Positions 9,688 to 17,310 of a stretch of 47,446 bases of DNA are shown here, one piece after another. The DNA lies in the NCBI GenBank assembly GCA_000517005.1, contig KI911970.1, forward strand, positions 93,332-140,777. The letters are read 5' to 3'. The notes beneath the pieces are model-generated. The model was not told where the DNA came from, did not search any database, and saw only the letters and a list, made by a program, of their open reading frames with translations. The position numbers and the translations under genes are program-made. Each line of letters begins with the position of its first letter. The stretch's first letter is position 1. This stretch comes from Microvirga lupini. Lineage in GTDB: Bacteria; Pseudomonadota; Alphaproteobacteria; Rhizobiales; Beijerinckiaceae.

Positions 9688-10308
9688 ATGGGGTTCTATG
9701 CACGTCATATCGGCCCGCGCTTCGTCAGTTGCCTGTGCTCGATGGAAGGCATCGCGGCCGAGCGCGAGAAGGTCGTTCCGCAGGCCAGCGGCATGGTGCT
9801 GGAGATCGGAATTGGGCCGGGATTGAACCTGCCGCTCTACGATCCGGCTCGCGTCACGCGCGTGATCGGCGTCGATCCCATCGCGGAATTTCTGGATCTG
9901 GGTCGAAAGCGCCGTCGCTGCTCGCGCGTGCCCCTGGAGATCATCCAGGCTCCGGCCGAGTCATTGCCGCTGGCAGACGGCATCATCGATACGGCGGTGA
10001 TCACCTACACCCTGTGCTCGGTGGCGGATCCGGTGCAGGCTCTGCGCGAGGTGCGGCGCGTGCTGAAGCCGAAAGGGCGCGTGCTGTTCCTGGAGCACGG
10101 CCTGTCGAGCGATGCCGGCGTGGCGGCGTGGCAGCATCGGCTCAACCCGATCTGGCGCAGGCTCGCCGTGGGATGCAACCTGACGCGTCCCGTCCAGAAG
10201 CTGCTCGATGAGGCCGGCTTCACGATCCAGCGCATCGAGTCCTACTATCTCGACAGGGCCCCGCGGCCGGTCGGCTTCCTGTGCCAGGGCATCGCGCATG
10301 CCGTATAG
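9688..10308 (+). CDS. Class I SAM-dependent methyltransferase (UbiE/METTL7-like)
   Basis: A 206-residue Rossmann-fold methyltransferase. Motif I is VLEIGIGPGLNLPLY at about 38-52, the acidic loop is GVDPIAEF, and the later blocks APAESLPLADGIIDTAVITY and REVRRVLKPKGRVLFLEH are typical of Methyltransf_11. The C-terminal half (RRLAVGCNLTRPVQKLLDEAGF) resembles phospholipid or small-molecule methyltransferases of the METTL7/PmtA-like group. The ribosome site GGGAGG lies 9 nt before the ATG. The substrate cannot be told from sequence. The gene stands alone between divergent neighbours. Confidence 0.85.
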   Translation: MGFYARHIGPRFVSCLCSMEGIAAEREKVVPQASGMVLEIGIGPGLNLPLYDPARVTRVIGVDPIAEFLDLGRKRRRCSRVPLEIIQAPAESLPLADGIIDTAVITYTLCSVADPVQALREVRRVLKPKGRVLFLEHGLSSDAGVAAWQHRLNPIWRRLAVGCNLTRPVQKLLDEAGFTIQRIESYYLDRAPRPVGFLCQGIAHAV

Positions 10309-10364
10309 GGGCCATAGAGGGAATGCCTCGCGCGATCCGCGGAGCGGCGCCGCATTTCGATGGC

Positions 10365-10517
10365 TTACTGGGCGGCTTGACGGGCGACGGCTCGGATGTC
10401 GCGGCGGCCGAGGCCAAGATCGGCCAGTTCCCGGTCGTTGAGCGCCGCAAGTTCGCGGAAGGTCTGGCGATAGCGGCGCCAGGAGGCGAGGCGGGCGAGG
10501 ATCATGGATGTGATCAT
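10365..10517 (-). CDS. DUF1127 small protein
   Basis: A 50-residue arginine-rich protein of the DUF1127 family, with the diagnostic pattern W.RYRQTFRELAALNDRELADLGL followed by RRDIRAVAR. DUF1127 proteins in alphaproteobacteria have been tied to RNA turnover and phosphate or stress adaptation. The ATG at 10517 has GGAG nearby; an upstream in-frame start (10562) overlaps the next gene and is less likely. It is the last of three small minus-strand genes. Confidence 0.85.
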   Translation of the reverse strand: MITSMILARLASWRRYRQTFRELAALNDRELADLGLGRRDIRAVARQAAQ

Positions 10518-10555
10518 GGGAGTATCTCCGTGAGAGCGGAATCCAGCGTTCCGGA

Positions 10556-10657
10556 TTACCAATCGAGGTTCGGGTGACGGCGAGCCGCCTCACGCTGCAT
10601 CTGACGGGCGTCGGACAGGATGCTGCGGAAGAGGCGGAGGAAGCTGACGATGATCAT
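10556..10657 (-). CDS. 33-residue DUF1127-associated microprotein
   Basis: A short gene reading MIIVSFLRLFRSIL, then SDARQMQREAARRHPNLDW and TAA. AGGAG lies 8 nt before the ATG (TTCAGGAGACCATC). The hydrophobic start followed by a basic amphipathic helix resembles the N-termini of DUF1127 relatives. It lies 38 bp upstream of the DUF1127 gene on the same strand and probably shares a transcript with it. I do not recognise a named family. Confidence 0.6.
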   Translation of the reverse strand: MIIVSFLRLFRSILSDARQMQREAARRHPNLDW

Positions 10658-10696
10658 GATGGTCTCCTGAAGGCGTGTTTCGGTTCGGGCGAAATC

Positions 10697-10882
10697 TCAG
10701 ACGTGGTCGGCCTTAAGGCCGTAGCGGTGGACGACCCGGGCGATCTCGCGCTCGGCTCTGCGGCGGTTGGTCTCCTCCACGGCGTCAATGACGGCCCGGA
10801 ACGCGCGCAGCATCGGACCGGACCGCCGAGTGGCGTCGGGAATGTCGGCGGTAATAGGGGCGCTGATCTGCAACGTGCTCAT
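10697..10882 (-). CDS. Small protein, DUF1127-cluster member
   Basis: A 61-residue protein starting MSTLQISAPITADIPD and ending in a basic helix (RRRAEREIARVVHRYGLKAD). The spacing and composition resemble leader-extended DUF1127-like proteins, but the canonical LxDRELxDIG motif is absent. AGGAT precedes the ATG by about 9 nt; three codons of an alternative upstream start are possible. First gene of the three-gene minus-strand group 10365-10882. Function unknown. Confidence 0.6.
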   Translation of the reverse strand: MSTLQISAPITADIPDATRRSGPMLRAFRAVIDAVEETNRRRAEREIARVVHRYGLKADHV

Positions 10883-10972
10883 CGGGTCCATCCTGATCGG
10901 CCCGACCGGGCCTCATACTTTGGTCTAGTAATATGATCGTTCTTGTGCGCTGCAAAAGACAGTTTCGCGGAA

Positions 10973-11001
10973 TGCGACATATGCATTCGTCGCATGTCGC
11001 A
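10973..11001. promoter_or_regulatory. Inverted repeat, candidate operator
   Basis: Perfect 8-bp arms TGCGACAT / ATGTCGCA around a 13-nt spacer, in the 345-bp gap between the DUF1127 group (minus) and the FAD oxidoreductase (plus). The arrangement suits a dimeric regulator serving either or both promoters. No regulator is assigned. The rest of the gap holds nothing else I can name. Confidence 0.4.
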
Positions 11002-11227
11002 AAGGTAAACGCTTTCTTGCTATGCGCTGATGGCCCGTTTGAGGGGCAGAATGCTTGCGGATTAGGCATCGGAAGCGGAATGAGCCCGTTCTGGATCTAG
11101 CAGGCAGAACCAGGTTGTTTGCGTGCAAAGAGAGCCGTTATGATCATGAAACTTTAAAAGTAGCATGATGCATTCGCTTGGTGTATTCATGTGCCATACC
11201 AAGTCACATGAATATGAGGAGCGAGAC

Positions 11228-12121
11228 GTGACCCATGACGTGATCATCATCGGAGGCAGCTATGCCGGACTGGCGGCGGGGCTTCAGCTCGCCCGAGCAC
11301 GGCGGCGGGTGCTGGTGATCAATGCCGGGATGCGCCGCAATCGCTTCGCGGGCGCCTCGCACGGATTCTTGACGCAGGATGGGACACCGGCGGCCGAGAT
11401 CACCGCGAAAGGCCGGGCGCAGCTCTTGGCATACGACACCGTCGAGTGGCTCTCAGGTGAGGCAACACGGGCGGAGGCGGTGGAGGGAGGCTTTCGCGTC
11501 ACCGTCGGGGATACGTGTGAGAAGCGGGCGGGCAGGCGGCTCGTCCTGGCCCTGGGCGTGAAGGATCATCTGCCCGGTATCCCCGGCCTCGAAGAACGCT
11601 GGGGCAGGAGCGTCTTCCACTGCCCATACTGCCATGGCTACGAGCTCGACCGGGGCCGCATCGGCGTCCTGGCCACGTCACCCAAGTCCATCCATCACGC
11701 GATGATTCTGCCCGATTGGGGACAGACGACCTTCTTCCTCAACGGCGCGTTCTCGCCCGATCCTGAGCAGACCGAACAACTCAGGCGGCGCGGCGTCGTC
11801 CTCGACGACGGCGTCATCGACCGTCTTGACGGCGATGGGGCGACCATCGTCATGCGCGACGGACGCGTCGTTCCCCTCGACGGCCTGTTCACCCTCACAC
11901 GCACGAGCACCGCAAGCCCGATCGCCGAGCAGCTCGGCTGCGCGTTCGATGAAGGACCGACCGGCGCTGTCATCCGCACCGATGCGATCAAGGCCACGAC
12001 CGTTCCTGGAGCCTTCGCCTGCGGAGACGCCGCGCGGATGGCGGGATCGGTCACGCTTGCCGTCGGCGATGGTGCCTTGGCCGGAATGGCTGCCCATCAA
12101 TCCCTGATCTTCGGCGGCTGA
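11228..12121 (+). CDS. Thioredoxin-reductase-like NAD(P)/FAD oxidoreductase
   Basis: A 297-residue flavoprotein of the class II pyridine nucleotide-disulfide reductase type. The FAD-binding motif IIIGGSYAGLAAGLQLA is at the N-terminus, a redox CPYC pair sits at C132/C135 in FHCPYCHGYE, and the C-terminal FAD motif is GAFACGDAARM. The NADPH-domain glycine motif is degraded (RIGVLATSPKSIHH), so the electron donor is uncertain. I start it at the GTG at 11228, which has GAGGAG about 6 nt upstream; the frame is open to 11165 but without homology. The Rrf2-type regulator 53 bp downstream is a common partner of these genes. Likely role: thiol or redox-linked detoxification. Confidence 0.87.
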   Translation: MTHDVIIIGGSYAGLAAGLQLARARRRVLVINAGMRRNRFAGASHGFLTQDGTPAAEITAKGRAQLLAYDTVEWLSGEATRAEAVEGGFRVTVGDTCEKRAGRRLVLALGVKDHLPGIPGLEERWGRSVFHCPYCHGYELDRGRIGVLATSPKSIHHAMILPDWGQTTFFLNGAFSPDPEQTEQLRRRGVVLDDGVIDRLDGDGATIVMRDGRVVPLDGLFTLTRTSTASPIAEQLGCAFDEGPTGAVIRTDAIKATTVPGAFACGDAARMAGSVTLAVGDGALAGMAAHQSLIFGG

Positions 12122-12173
12122 CGACGGGACGGGACCTGTGCTAGCAGAAGAAGGTTGAAGGAAAGCCTGCCCC

Positions 12174-12635
12174 TTGCGACAGAACGGAAGCCTCTCCCGC
12201 ATCCTCCACGTACTGCTCCACATGGAGCAGCATCGGGACGCCATGACGTCGGAGCGGATCGGCCAGATGCTCGGCACGAACCCGACCGTGGTGCGGCGGA
12301 CGATGGCGGGCCTGCGTGAGGCGGGCTATGTCAGCTCGGTGAAGGGCCATGGCGGCGGCTGGACGCTGGCGCGGCCGCTCGCCGACATCACGCTCCTCGA
12401 TGTCTACAAGGCGCTCGGCGCGCCCGAACTCTTCGCCCTGGGCATGGCCACGGATGCGCCGGAATGCCTTGTCGAGCAGGCCGTGAATGCCGCGCTCGGA
12501 CAAAGCCTGGAAGAAGCGGAGCGCCGCCTGCTGGCGCGCTTCGGCGAGGTGAAGCTCTCGGAGATCGCGGCGGATTTCACCCGGCGTGCCGGCGACACGA
12601 AGCGCGGAACCTGTCAGGGAAGGCACGTGGCCTGA
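12174..12635 (+). CDS. Rrf2-family transcriptional regulator (YwnA-like)
   Basis: A 153-residue winged-helix regulator. The N-terminal block LSRILHVLLHMEQHRDAMTSERIGQMLGTNPTVVRRTMAGL is the Rrf2 HTH, followed by the wing GGGWTLARPLADITLLDVYKAL. The three clustered cysteines that bind Fe-S in IscR/NsrR/RirA are missing (only isolated Cys at PEC and GTC), so it should not sense through a cluster. The frame begins with TTG at 12174, preceded by GAAGGAAAG. Probably co-transcribed with the upstream oxidoreductase and likely regulates it. The effector is unknown. Confidence 0.85.
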   Translation: MRQNGSLSRILHVLLHMEQHRDAMTSERIGQMLGTNPTVVRRTMAGLREAGYVSSVKGHGGGWTLARPLADITLLDVYKALGAPELFALGMATDAPECLVEQAVNAALGQSLEEAERRLLARFGEVKLSEIAADFTRRAGDTKRGTCQGRHVA

Positions 12636-12726
12636 CGCGTATCGAGCCGCATGAACCTTATCGGCCGGAATGCTGTTGTTCACCCGTGGGTGGCTGTCTA
12701 GAAGCCGACGACAACCGAGGCCGAGG

Positions 12727-13392
12727 ATGACGAAAGTCCGCGAGGCGCTGGTAAGCAGGATGTGGCGCGGCCAGGATCCGTTCCTGAACTATCCTGGCCG
12801 TTTGTACCGACAGGATCACCAGGGCTGGGGCTCGCAGCATCCCTACCTGACGGAAGCCATAGAGGTGCTGCGCCCATCGGTGGTGGTCGAGATCGGCGTC
12901 TGGAAAGGCGGCTCCGTCATCTCGCTTGCATCCAAGATGAAGGAGATGAATCACGATGGAGTCGTGATCGCCGTCGACACCTGGCTTGGCGCCTGGGATC
13001 ACTGGAACAACGACGAATGGTTCGCGCACTTGAACTTCGTCAACGGCTTTCCCGCTCTCTACCACACCTTCGCGGCCAATATTGTCGGGGAGGGGCTGCA
13101 GGATTACGTCCTGCCTCTGCCGCTTGACTCGGTGAATGCGGCTCATGTCCTGCGGCACAACGATGTGCGGCCGGACGTGGTCCACATCGACGGCGGTCAC
13201 GACGTTCACGCCGTCACGTCGGACCTGCGCGAATGGTGGCCGATGGTCCGGGCAGGCGGCGTGCTCATCGGCGACGACTACCCGCACTGGCCCGGCGTGA
13301 AGCAGGCCTTCGACGACTTCTTCGCCGCCGAGGGCAAATTTCCCTTCGAGTTCGACCCGCCGAAGTGCCGGATCTTCAAGCCATCGGCCTGA
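12727..13392 (+). CDS. Class I SAM-dependent methyltransferase (Methyltransf_24/CmcI-like)
   Basis: A 221-residue protein with the SAM-binding motif VVVEIGVWKGGSVISLA and the later acid block PDVVHIDGGHDVHAV, followed by GGVLIGDDYPHWPGV. This combination is seen in cephalosporin-hydroxylase/CmcI-like and sugar-modifying methyltransferases. The ATG at 12727 is taken as start because GAGG lies 7 nt upstream; an ATG at 12670 is in frame. The substrate is unknown. It stands at the end of the plus-strand run, convergent with the broken cupin gene, 4 bp apart. Confidence 0.8.
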   Translation: MTKVREALVSRMWRGQDPFLNYPGRLYRQDHQGWGSQHPYLTEAIEVLRPSVVVEIGVWKGGSVISLASKMKEMNHDGVVIAVDTWLGAWDHWNNDEWFAHLNFVNGFPALYHTFAANIVGEGLQDYVLPLPLDSVNAAHVLRHNDVRPDVVHIDGGHDVHAVTSDLREWWPMVRAGGVLIGDDYPHWPGVKQAFDDFFAAEGKFPFEFDPPKCRIFKPSA

Positions 13393-13396
13393 CCGC

Positions 13397-13876
13397 CTAT
13401 TGCGACTTGCGCGGGTCGTCCGCGGGATTCACATAGGAGATGGCCCACGGCCCCCGCGTGCTCAGCTGCACGACGGTTTCCTTGTCGATCTGCACGTAAT
13501 GCTGCGTCCCCGGCGGCATGGCGATGACGCCGCCGGCGGTGAGGGCTTTCGTCTTCGCCGGGTCGAAGGTGGCGCCCATGCCGATGTTGAATTCGCCGCT
13601 GACGACGGTGACCACCTCGTCGGTCGGGTGGGTGTGCGCCGGGATCTTATAGTTGGCCGGGAATTTCAGCCGCATCACGAAGATGCCGTCCTTCGCCGGA
13701 TCCCCGTAGAGGAGCGCCATCTGCGCTCCCTTGGGAAGGGACGGAGGTGCGTCCTTTCAGGTGATGTCACCCGGGTTGGCCATGACGTGCTGGTGGGACT
13801 GCTGCGCAAGGGCCGGTGCGAGGACGAAGAGAAGGGCCGCCGTGCAAATTGTGGCTCGAAGCATGAATGACTGCAT
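13397..13876 (-). pseudogene. Secreted cupin gene interrupted by an in-frame TGA
   Basis: Reading from the ATG at 13876 (GGGAG 7 nt upstream) gives a signal peptide (residues 1-24, ending ALA-QQ), then NPGDIT, a TGA at 13757-13759 (codon 40), and in the same frame KDAPPSLPKGAQMALLYGDP, the normal start of this single-domain cupin. The cupin follows with metal ligands in PAHTHPTDEV and the closing PPGTQHYVQ block. Homologues carry ITW at this position, so TGG has become TGA. Restart at the ATG at 13720 would give a cytosolic 107-residue cupin without its leader. Readthrough or a sequencing error remain possible. Confidence 0.8.
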
Positions 13877-14000
13877 CGCAATCTCCCGAATTGGGTGATG
13901 TGGCGGACGCAAACAGGAGCGGTCAGGAACGATCGTCTGCCGCAGGATCGAGGCTCTGCCTTTCGTCCTGGCTTGTCAAGAAAATGCCGGGACGGAGCAT

Positions 14001-15011
14001 CTAGAGCTCGACGAGCGCCTTGATGACTCCGGCCTCGGGTGACGACCACATCGGAATGAGCCCCGGCGCGTCGTCGAGACCGCTCCGGTGGCTTGCAAGC
14101 GCGGCGGTCGGCACTCCGCCGCCGAGCATAACATCGAGCACGGTCTCGAAATCCTGCCGCGTGGCATTGCGGCTGCCGAGCAGGGACGTCTCGCGTTTGT
14201 GAAATTCCGGGTCGTTGAACGTGATGTCGGCGCGCACGATCGACAGGAGCACGTAAGTGCCGCCGTGGCCGACATAGGAAAAGCCCTTCATCATCGCCTT
14301 GGGACTTCCGGTGGCATCGATGACGATATCGAAGAAATCGCCGTCGGTGGCTGCCTTGAGACGGTCGTCGATGTCGGACGACACCTCGAAGACATGATCG
14401 GCACCGATCTCGTCCCGGCAGAAGGCGAGCCGCCGAGCGTTCATATCGAGAACGGAAACGTCCGCGCCGCGTGCCTTCGCGAAGATCGTCGCCGCGATCC
14501 CGATCGGCCCGGCCCCCACCACGGCCACGCGGCTTCCCGGGCCGGCGCCTGAGCGCCGCACGCCATGAGCGCCGATCGCCAGGAACTCGACCATGGCCGC
14601 CTCGTCCAGGCCCAGGCCCGTCACCGGCACGACATTGCGCTCCGGCACGGCGATGTACTCGCAGGCCCCGCCGTCGCGGTGCACCCCAAGGACCTGCAGG
14701 TGCTGACAGCAATTCGTCTTGCCCTGCTGGCAGGCGCGGCACGTGCCGCAATAGAGGTAGGGTTCGATGCAGACGATGTCGCCCGGCTTGAACGAACTGC
14801 AGCTCGGCGCCTCGGCGATCTCGCCGGCAAGCTCGTAGCCGATTACCCGCGGGTATTCGAGATAGGGCTGATTGCCGTGGAAGATATGATAATCGGTTCC
14901 GCAGATTCCGACCCGGCGGATGCGCACCAGCACCTTACCTGGACCGGCGCTCGGGACGTCCCACTGAATCACGCTGAGCCGGCCAAGCTCGTCGCATCGA
15001 AGGGCTTTCAT
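14001..15011 (-). CDS. Zinc-dependent MDR dehydrogenase (RspB / L-idonate or galactonate 5-dehydrogenase-like)
   Basis: A 336-residue medium-chain dehydrogenase. The catalytic-zinc site is CGTDYHIFHG with GYELAGE, and the structural-zinc cysteines are in CGTCRACQQGKTNC. The Rossmann motif is VAVVGAGPIGIAA. It ends normally. Best fit is the RspB/YjjN/idonate dehydrogenase group, NAD-dependent polyol or aldonate oxidation. RspB-type genes commonly lie beside RspA/ManD enzymes, and a ManD gene lies 8 kb away, so a role in aldonate metabolism is a reasonable inference. Transcribed alone; its promoter region shares the gap with the repeat at 15091-15171. Confidence 0.83.
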   Translation of the reverse strand: MKALRCDELGRLSVIQWDVPSAGPGKVLVRIRRVGICGTDYHIFHGNQPYLEYPRVIGYELAGEIAEAPSCSSFKPGDIVCIEPYLYCGTCRACQQGKTNCCQHLQVLGVHRDGGACEYIAVPERNVVPVTGLGLDEAAMVEFLAIGAHGVRRSGAGPGSRVAVVGAGPIGIAATIFAKARGADVSVLDMNARRLAFCRDEIGADHVFEVSSDIDDRLKAATDGDFFDIVIDATGSPKAMMKGFSYVGHGGTYVLLSIVRADITFNDPEFHKRETSLLGSRNATRQDFETVLDVMLGGGVPTAALASHRSGLDDAPGLIPMWSSPEAGVIKALVEL

Positions 15012-15090
15012 CGGCGTCTCTCCCCACGGCTGTCACAGTTTGTATGGTGTGAGCTTAGGGCGGGAACAGGAAAGCGCAAAGCCGACACTG

Positions 15091-15171
15091 TTTTCCGCAT
15101 CAACGATGCGCTGCCTTTAGGATTGAGCAAGGAATTGAACCCAAAAGTGGATTTCACTTTTGGGTCCGACG
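15091..15171. repeat. Dispersed palindromic repeat element, copy
   Basis: Shares CATCAACGATGCGCT-like and CCCAAAAGTGGATTtCACTTTTGGG-like blocks, in the same order and spacing, with 41838-41923. The core is a hairpin with perfect 11-bp arms ACCCAAAAGTG (15139-15149) and CACTTTTGGGT (15155-15165) around a 5-nt loop. It lies between the dehydrogenase and HNH genes. It could fold in RNA, but no coding capacity is evident. Confidence 0.7.
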
Positions 15172-15212
15172 CTTCGGACCCGGCAACGATTCACACGAGA
15201 CGGCTGATCCGG

Positions 15213-15989
15213 ATGTCGACTTGGCGAGACGAGAAGAACCAGAAGGCGCGCGCCCGGCTCGAGAAACGTCTCTCGGCGCTGTTCCCGGCCTGCGTTCTGT
15301 CTCATGCGCTCCGGCAGCCCTTCATCCCGCCGACCCAGCGCCGCGCCGTGGAATCCTACTGGCGGCATCGCCCGCTCCTGGCTGACCGGCTCGCGCGGGC
15401 GCTTGCGGCCAAAAGTGGACAGCCGGCAGGGTGGCAGTGGCGTCTCGGCTCCGACAAGGAATCCGGTCTGCCGATGTCCTTCCGCACGCCGCCGGCACCG
15501 TATCGGGAGGCCGCCTTTACGCGTGGACCGGGGCATTGCTGCGTCTGCGGGCAGCCGGTCTTCCGGCTGGGCTGGCATCGCGACCCCTGGGGCGACGGCA
15601 AGCCGAACAGGAATGCCACGTGGCACGCCGCCTGTGTCGTGGCCTGGCAGCTCTGGACCGCTCCGCCCGATCACCTCAAGATTCTGAAGCTGCGCCAGCA
15701 GCGGCGATGCGCAACGACCGGGCGCCGCCTGCTCAGGACGGCGGAAGTGGACCATCGTGTTCCGCTCTTCGCCGTCTGGTCCAAGCATCGCTTGCGGCCC
15801 TGGCCCGAGCTACTCGCCTTCTGGGGCGCTCCCAATCTCCAGGTGATCAACAGGACCGCCCACCTGGAGAAATGCGCCGTGGAAGCCGCCGATCGGGCGA
15901 AGCGTCGGACTCTCACACCCGACACGCCGCAAAAAGAAGAGTTCGCCGCACCCCTTGCAGATCGCTTTTCAATCCCCATATCAGGCTGA
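15213..15989 (+). CDS. HNH-endonuclease-like protein
   Basis: A 258-residue protein with a treble-clef HNH core: CCVCG at 109-113, WHAAC at 137-141, EVDHRVPLF at 178-186 (catalytic His 181), and the closing block APNLQVINRTAHLEKC at 206-221, where Asn and His follow. The basic N-terminal 60 residues could bind nucleic acid. HNH proteins range from restriction and homing nucleases to repair enzymes; no methylase or toxin partner is adjacent. The frame is open far upstream, but homology begins near the ATG at 15213. Function beyond a probable metal-dependent nuclease is not known. Confidence 0.75.
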   Translation: MSTWRDEKNQKARARLEKRLSALFPACVLSHALRQPFIPPTQRRAVESYWRHRPLLADRLARALAAKSGQPAGWQWRLGSDKESGLPMSFRTPPAPYREAAFTRGPGHCCVCGQPVFRLGWHRDPWGDGKPNRNATWHAACVVAWQLWTAPPDHLKILKLRQQRRCATTGRRLLRTAEVDHRVPLFAVWSKHRLRPWPELLAFWGAPNLQVINRTAHLEKCAVEAADRAKRRTLTPDTPQKEEFAAPLADRFSIPISG

Positions 15990-16203
15990 CCCAGCGGACA
16001 TTGTTGTGGACTTCGACAGCGGCGGGCGTCACCGCCAGCGTCGATGAGACCGTGCCAGGACGGATGTACTCCGGCATGGTCCGTTCCTGCGACTGCCTGA
16101 CGATGCAGGCGCCCGTCTGGACCCTATCAGCCCAGGCCCCGTAGCTGGCGAGGTGAGAGATGCGAAGGCATCCCGCCCGTTCGCCCCGGAGCCTGGGCTT
16201 TTT
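15990..16203 (+). other. Structured 3' region with intrinsic terminator; possible ncRNA
   Basis: A non-coding stretch with several stable stems in a row: ACCGTGCC/GGCATGGT near 16049-16080 with one G-U pair, GCCTG/CAGGC near 16095-16110, GATGC/GCATC near 16159-16172. A closing stem AGCCCAGGC (16129-16137) / GCCTGGGCT (16191-16199) runs into TTTTT. It may be the long 3' UTR of the HNH gene or an independent small RNA. It lacks the GGAAGCAGC core of SRP RNA and resembles no RNA I can name. Confidence 0.35.
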
Positions 16204-16267
16204 CATGGTCGGGCGCGTCCAGGCTATCCCGATGCTATGAAGCGCCGCGCCGGGTGAAGCGCTCCGC

Positions 16268-16375
16268 TGTCATCCCCGGCGGCCCGCAGGACCGGGAAGG
16301 GGATCCACTGACATGCTAAGAGCTATGGATTCCCTTCCCCTGCGATGGCTGCGCCATCTCCGGCCGGGAATGACA
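16268..16375. repeat. Repeat element with 13-bp terminal inverted repeats
   Basis: The ends are TGTCATCCCCGGC (16268-16280) and GCCGGGAATGACA (16363-16375), inverted with one mismatch. Inside, GGGAAGGGGATCCA and TGGATTCCCTTCCC form a second inverted pair with one mismatch. The 108-bp unit has no coding capacity. TGTCATNCCCGGC-bounded elements are familiar as dispersed intergenic repeats in rhizobial and Methylobacterium-type genomes (from memory). Confidence 0.65.
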
Positions 16376-16444
16376 CCGCGGCACTTCTCGCATCGGGATC
16401 ACGGGCACAAGGCCGGTGATGATGTGGACGGAACAGCCTGCCAC

Positions 16445-17140
16445 TTACTGCGATGAGAGGCGAGCCAGGCGCATGCGCTCCATGATGTGATGGCCGGAGC
16501 CGCTGACATGACGGGCGATTACATGTGCGGCGCCCTCGGCGTCCTGCGCCTTGATGCGGGCGATCAGCTCCCGATGCTCCTCCAGCACGTTCGTCTGCCG
16601 GCTGAGCGAAGTCGGAAAGCGACGGCTGATCGCCCAGAGGATCTGACGGTGACGCACCCACAGGTCGACCGCATGGCGATTGTAGTGACGGTCGTACATG
16701 AGCTGATGGAACTGCAGGTCGAGATTGGAGTGCTTCATCTCGTCCGCAAAATTGAGCGCCTCGATTTCCGCCTGGATGCGCTCCAGCTCCTCGATCTCGG
16801 CCTTGGTGACGATCCCGACGAACCAGCGGGTGAGGGCAGGCTCGATGAGCACTTCTATCTCGCAGATGTCCCGCACGAAGTCCTCGTCGATGGGCCGGAC
16901 GCGAGCGCCGCGGTTCGGCGTCATGATGACGAAGCCTTCGCCGCGCAATTGCTGCAGAGCCTCCCGCACGGGGTTGGTGGACGTGCCCATGCGGCTTGCA
17001 AGCTCGGACACCTTGAGGCGCTCGTTCGGTTTGACGCGCCCGTGGATGATGTCGTCCCGCAGGCGGTCGTAGACCGAGGAGCCGGTGTCCTCGTCCTCCC
17101 GCTCGGGAATAGCCTGTCGAATGCTGGCGATCGTTCTCAT
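16445..17140 (-). CDS. GntR-family regulator, FCD domain
   Basis: A 231-residue regulator. The winged HTH is at about residues 22-90 (LRDDIIHGRVKPNERLKVSELASRMGTSTNPVREALQQL, then EGFVIMTPNRGARVR). The helical FCD ligand domain follows with its metal-type residues in LDLQFHQLMYDRH and EEHRELIARIKAQD, and HVIARHVSG near the end. FCD regulators commonly respond to sugar acids. It is divergent from the ABC importer with a 170-bp AT-rich gap and is the natural candidate to control that operon, probably as a repressor relieved by a uronate or aldonate. Confidence 0.9.
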   Translation of the reverse strand: MRTIASIRQAIPEREDEDTGSSVYDRLRDDIIHGRVKPNERLKVSELASRMGTSTNPVREALQQLRGEGFVIMTPNRGARVRPIDEDFVRDICEIEVLIEPALTRWFVGIVTKAEIEELERIQAEIEALNFADEMKHSNLDLQFHQLMYDRHYNRHAVDLWVRHRQILWAISRRFPTSLSRQTNVLEEHRELIARIKAQDAEGAAHVIARHVSGSGHHIMERMRLARLSSQ

Positions 17141-17310
17141 GAAAATGTTTCTTTATTCACTTTGCAGGCCCTTGCCAAGGGCGAAACATCTTAAACGATG
17201 CATTCAGATTAAAAAATAATGTACGATTTGAAAGCTTTCCCGTGCGAGGGCCGCAAAGGTCGTCGTTCGGGAGGAAACCGGCAAAAAGCCGCCCAAGAGG
17301 AGAAAACGCT

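Noticed and set aside
15990..16203. SRP (4.5S) RNA or tmRNA piece
   Set aside because: The GGAAGCAGC-type SRP core and the tmRNA acceptor features are absent.
15913..16206. 97-codon minus-strand frame over the HNH 3' end and the structured region
   Set aside because: It overlaps the conserved end of the HNH protein and runs through the terminator stem; no ribosome site or family match. The third-position GC is high, so a real short gene from 16077 cannot be wholly excluded.
17141..17310. GntR operator around AATAATGTACGATTT
   Set aside because: The halves around GTAC match only partly; not strong enough to list as a site, although the gap must contain one if the regulator is local.
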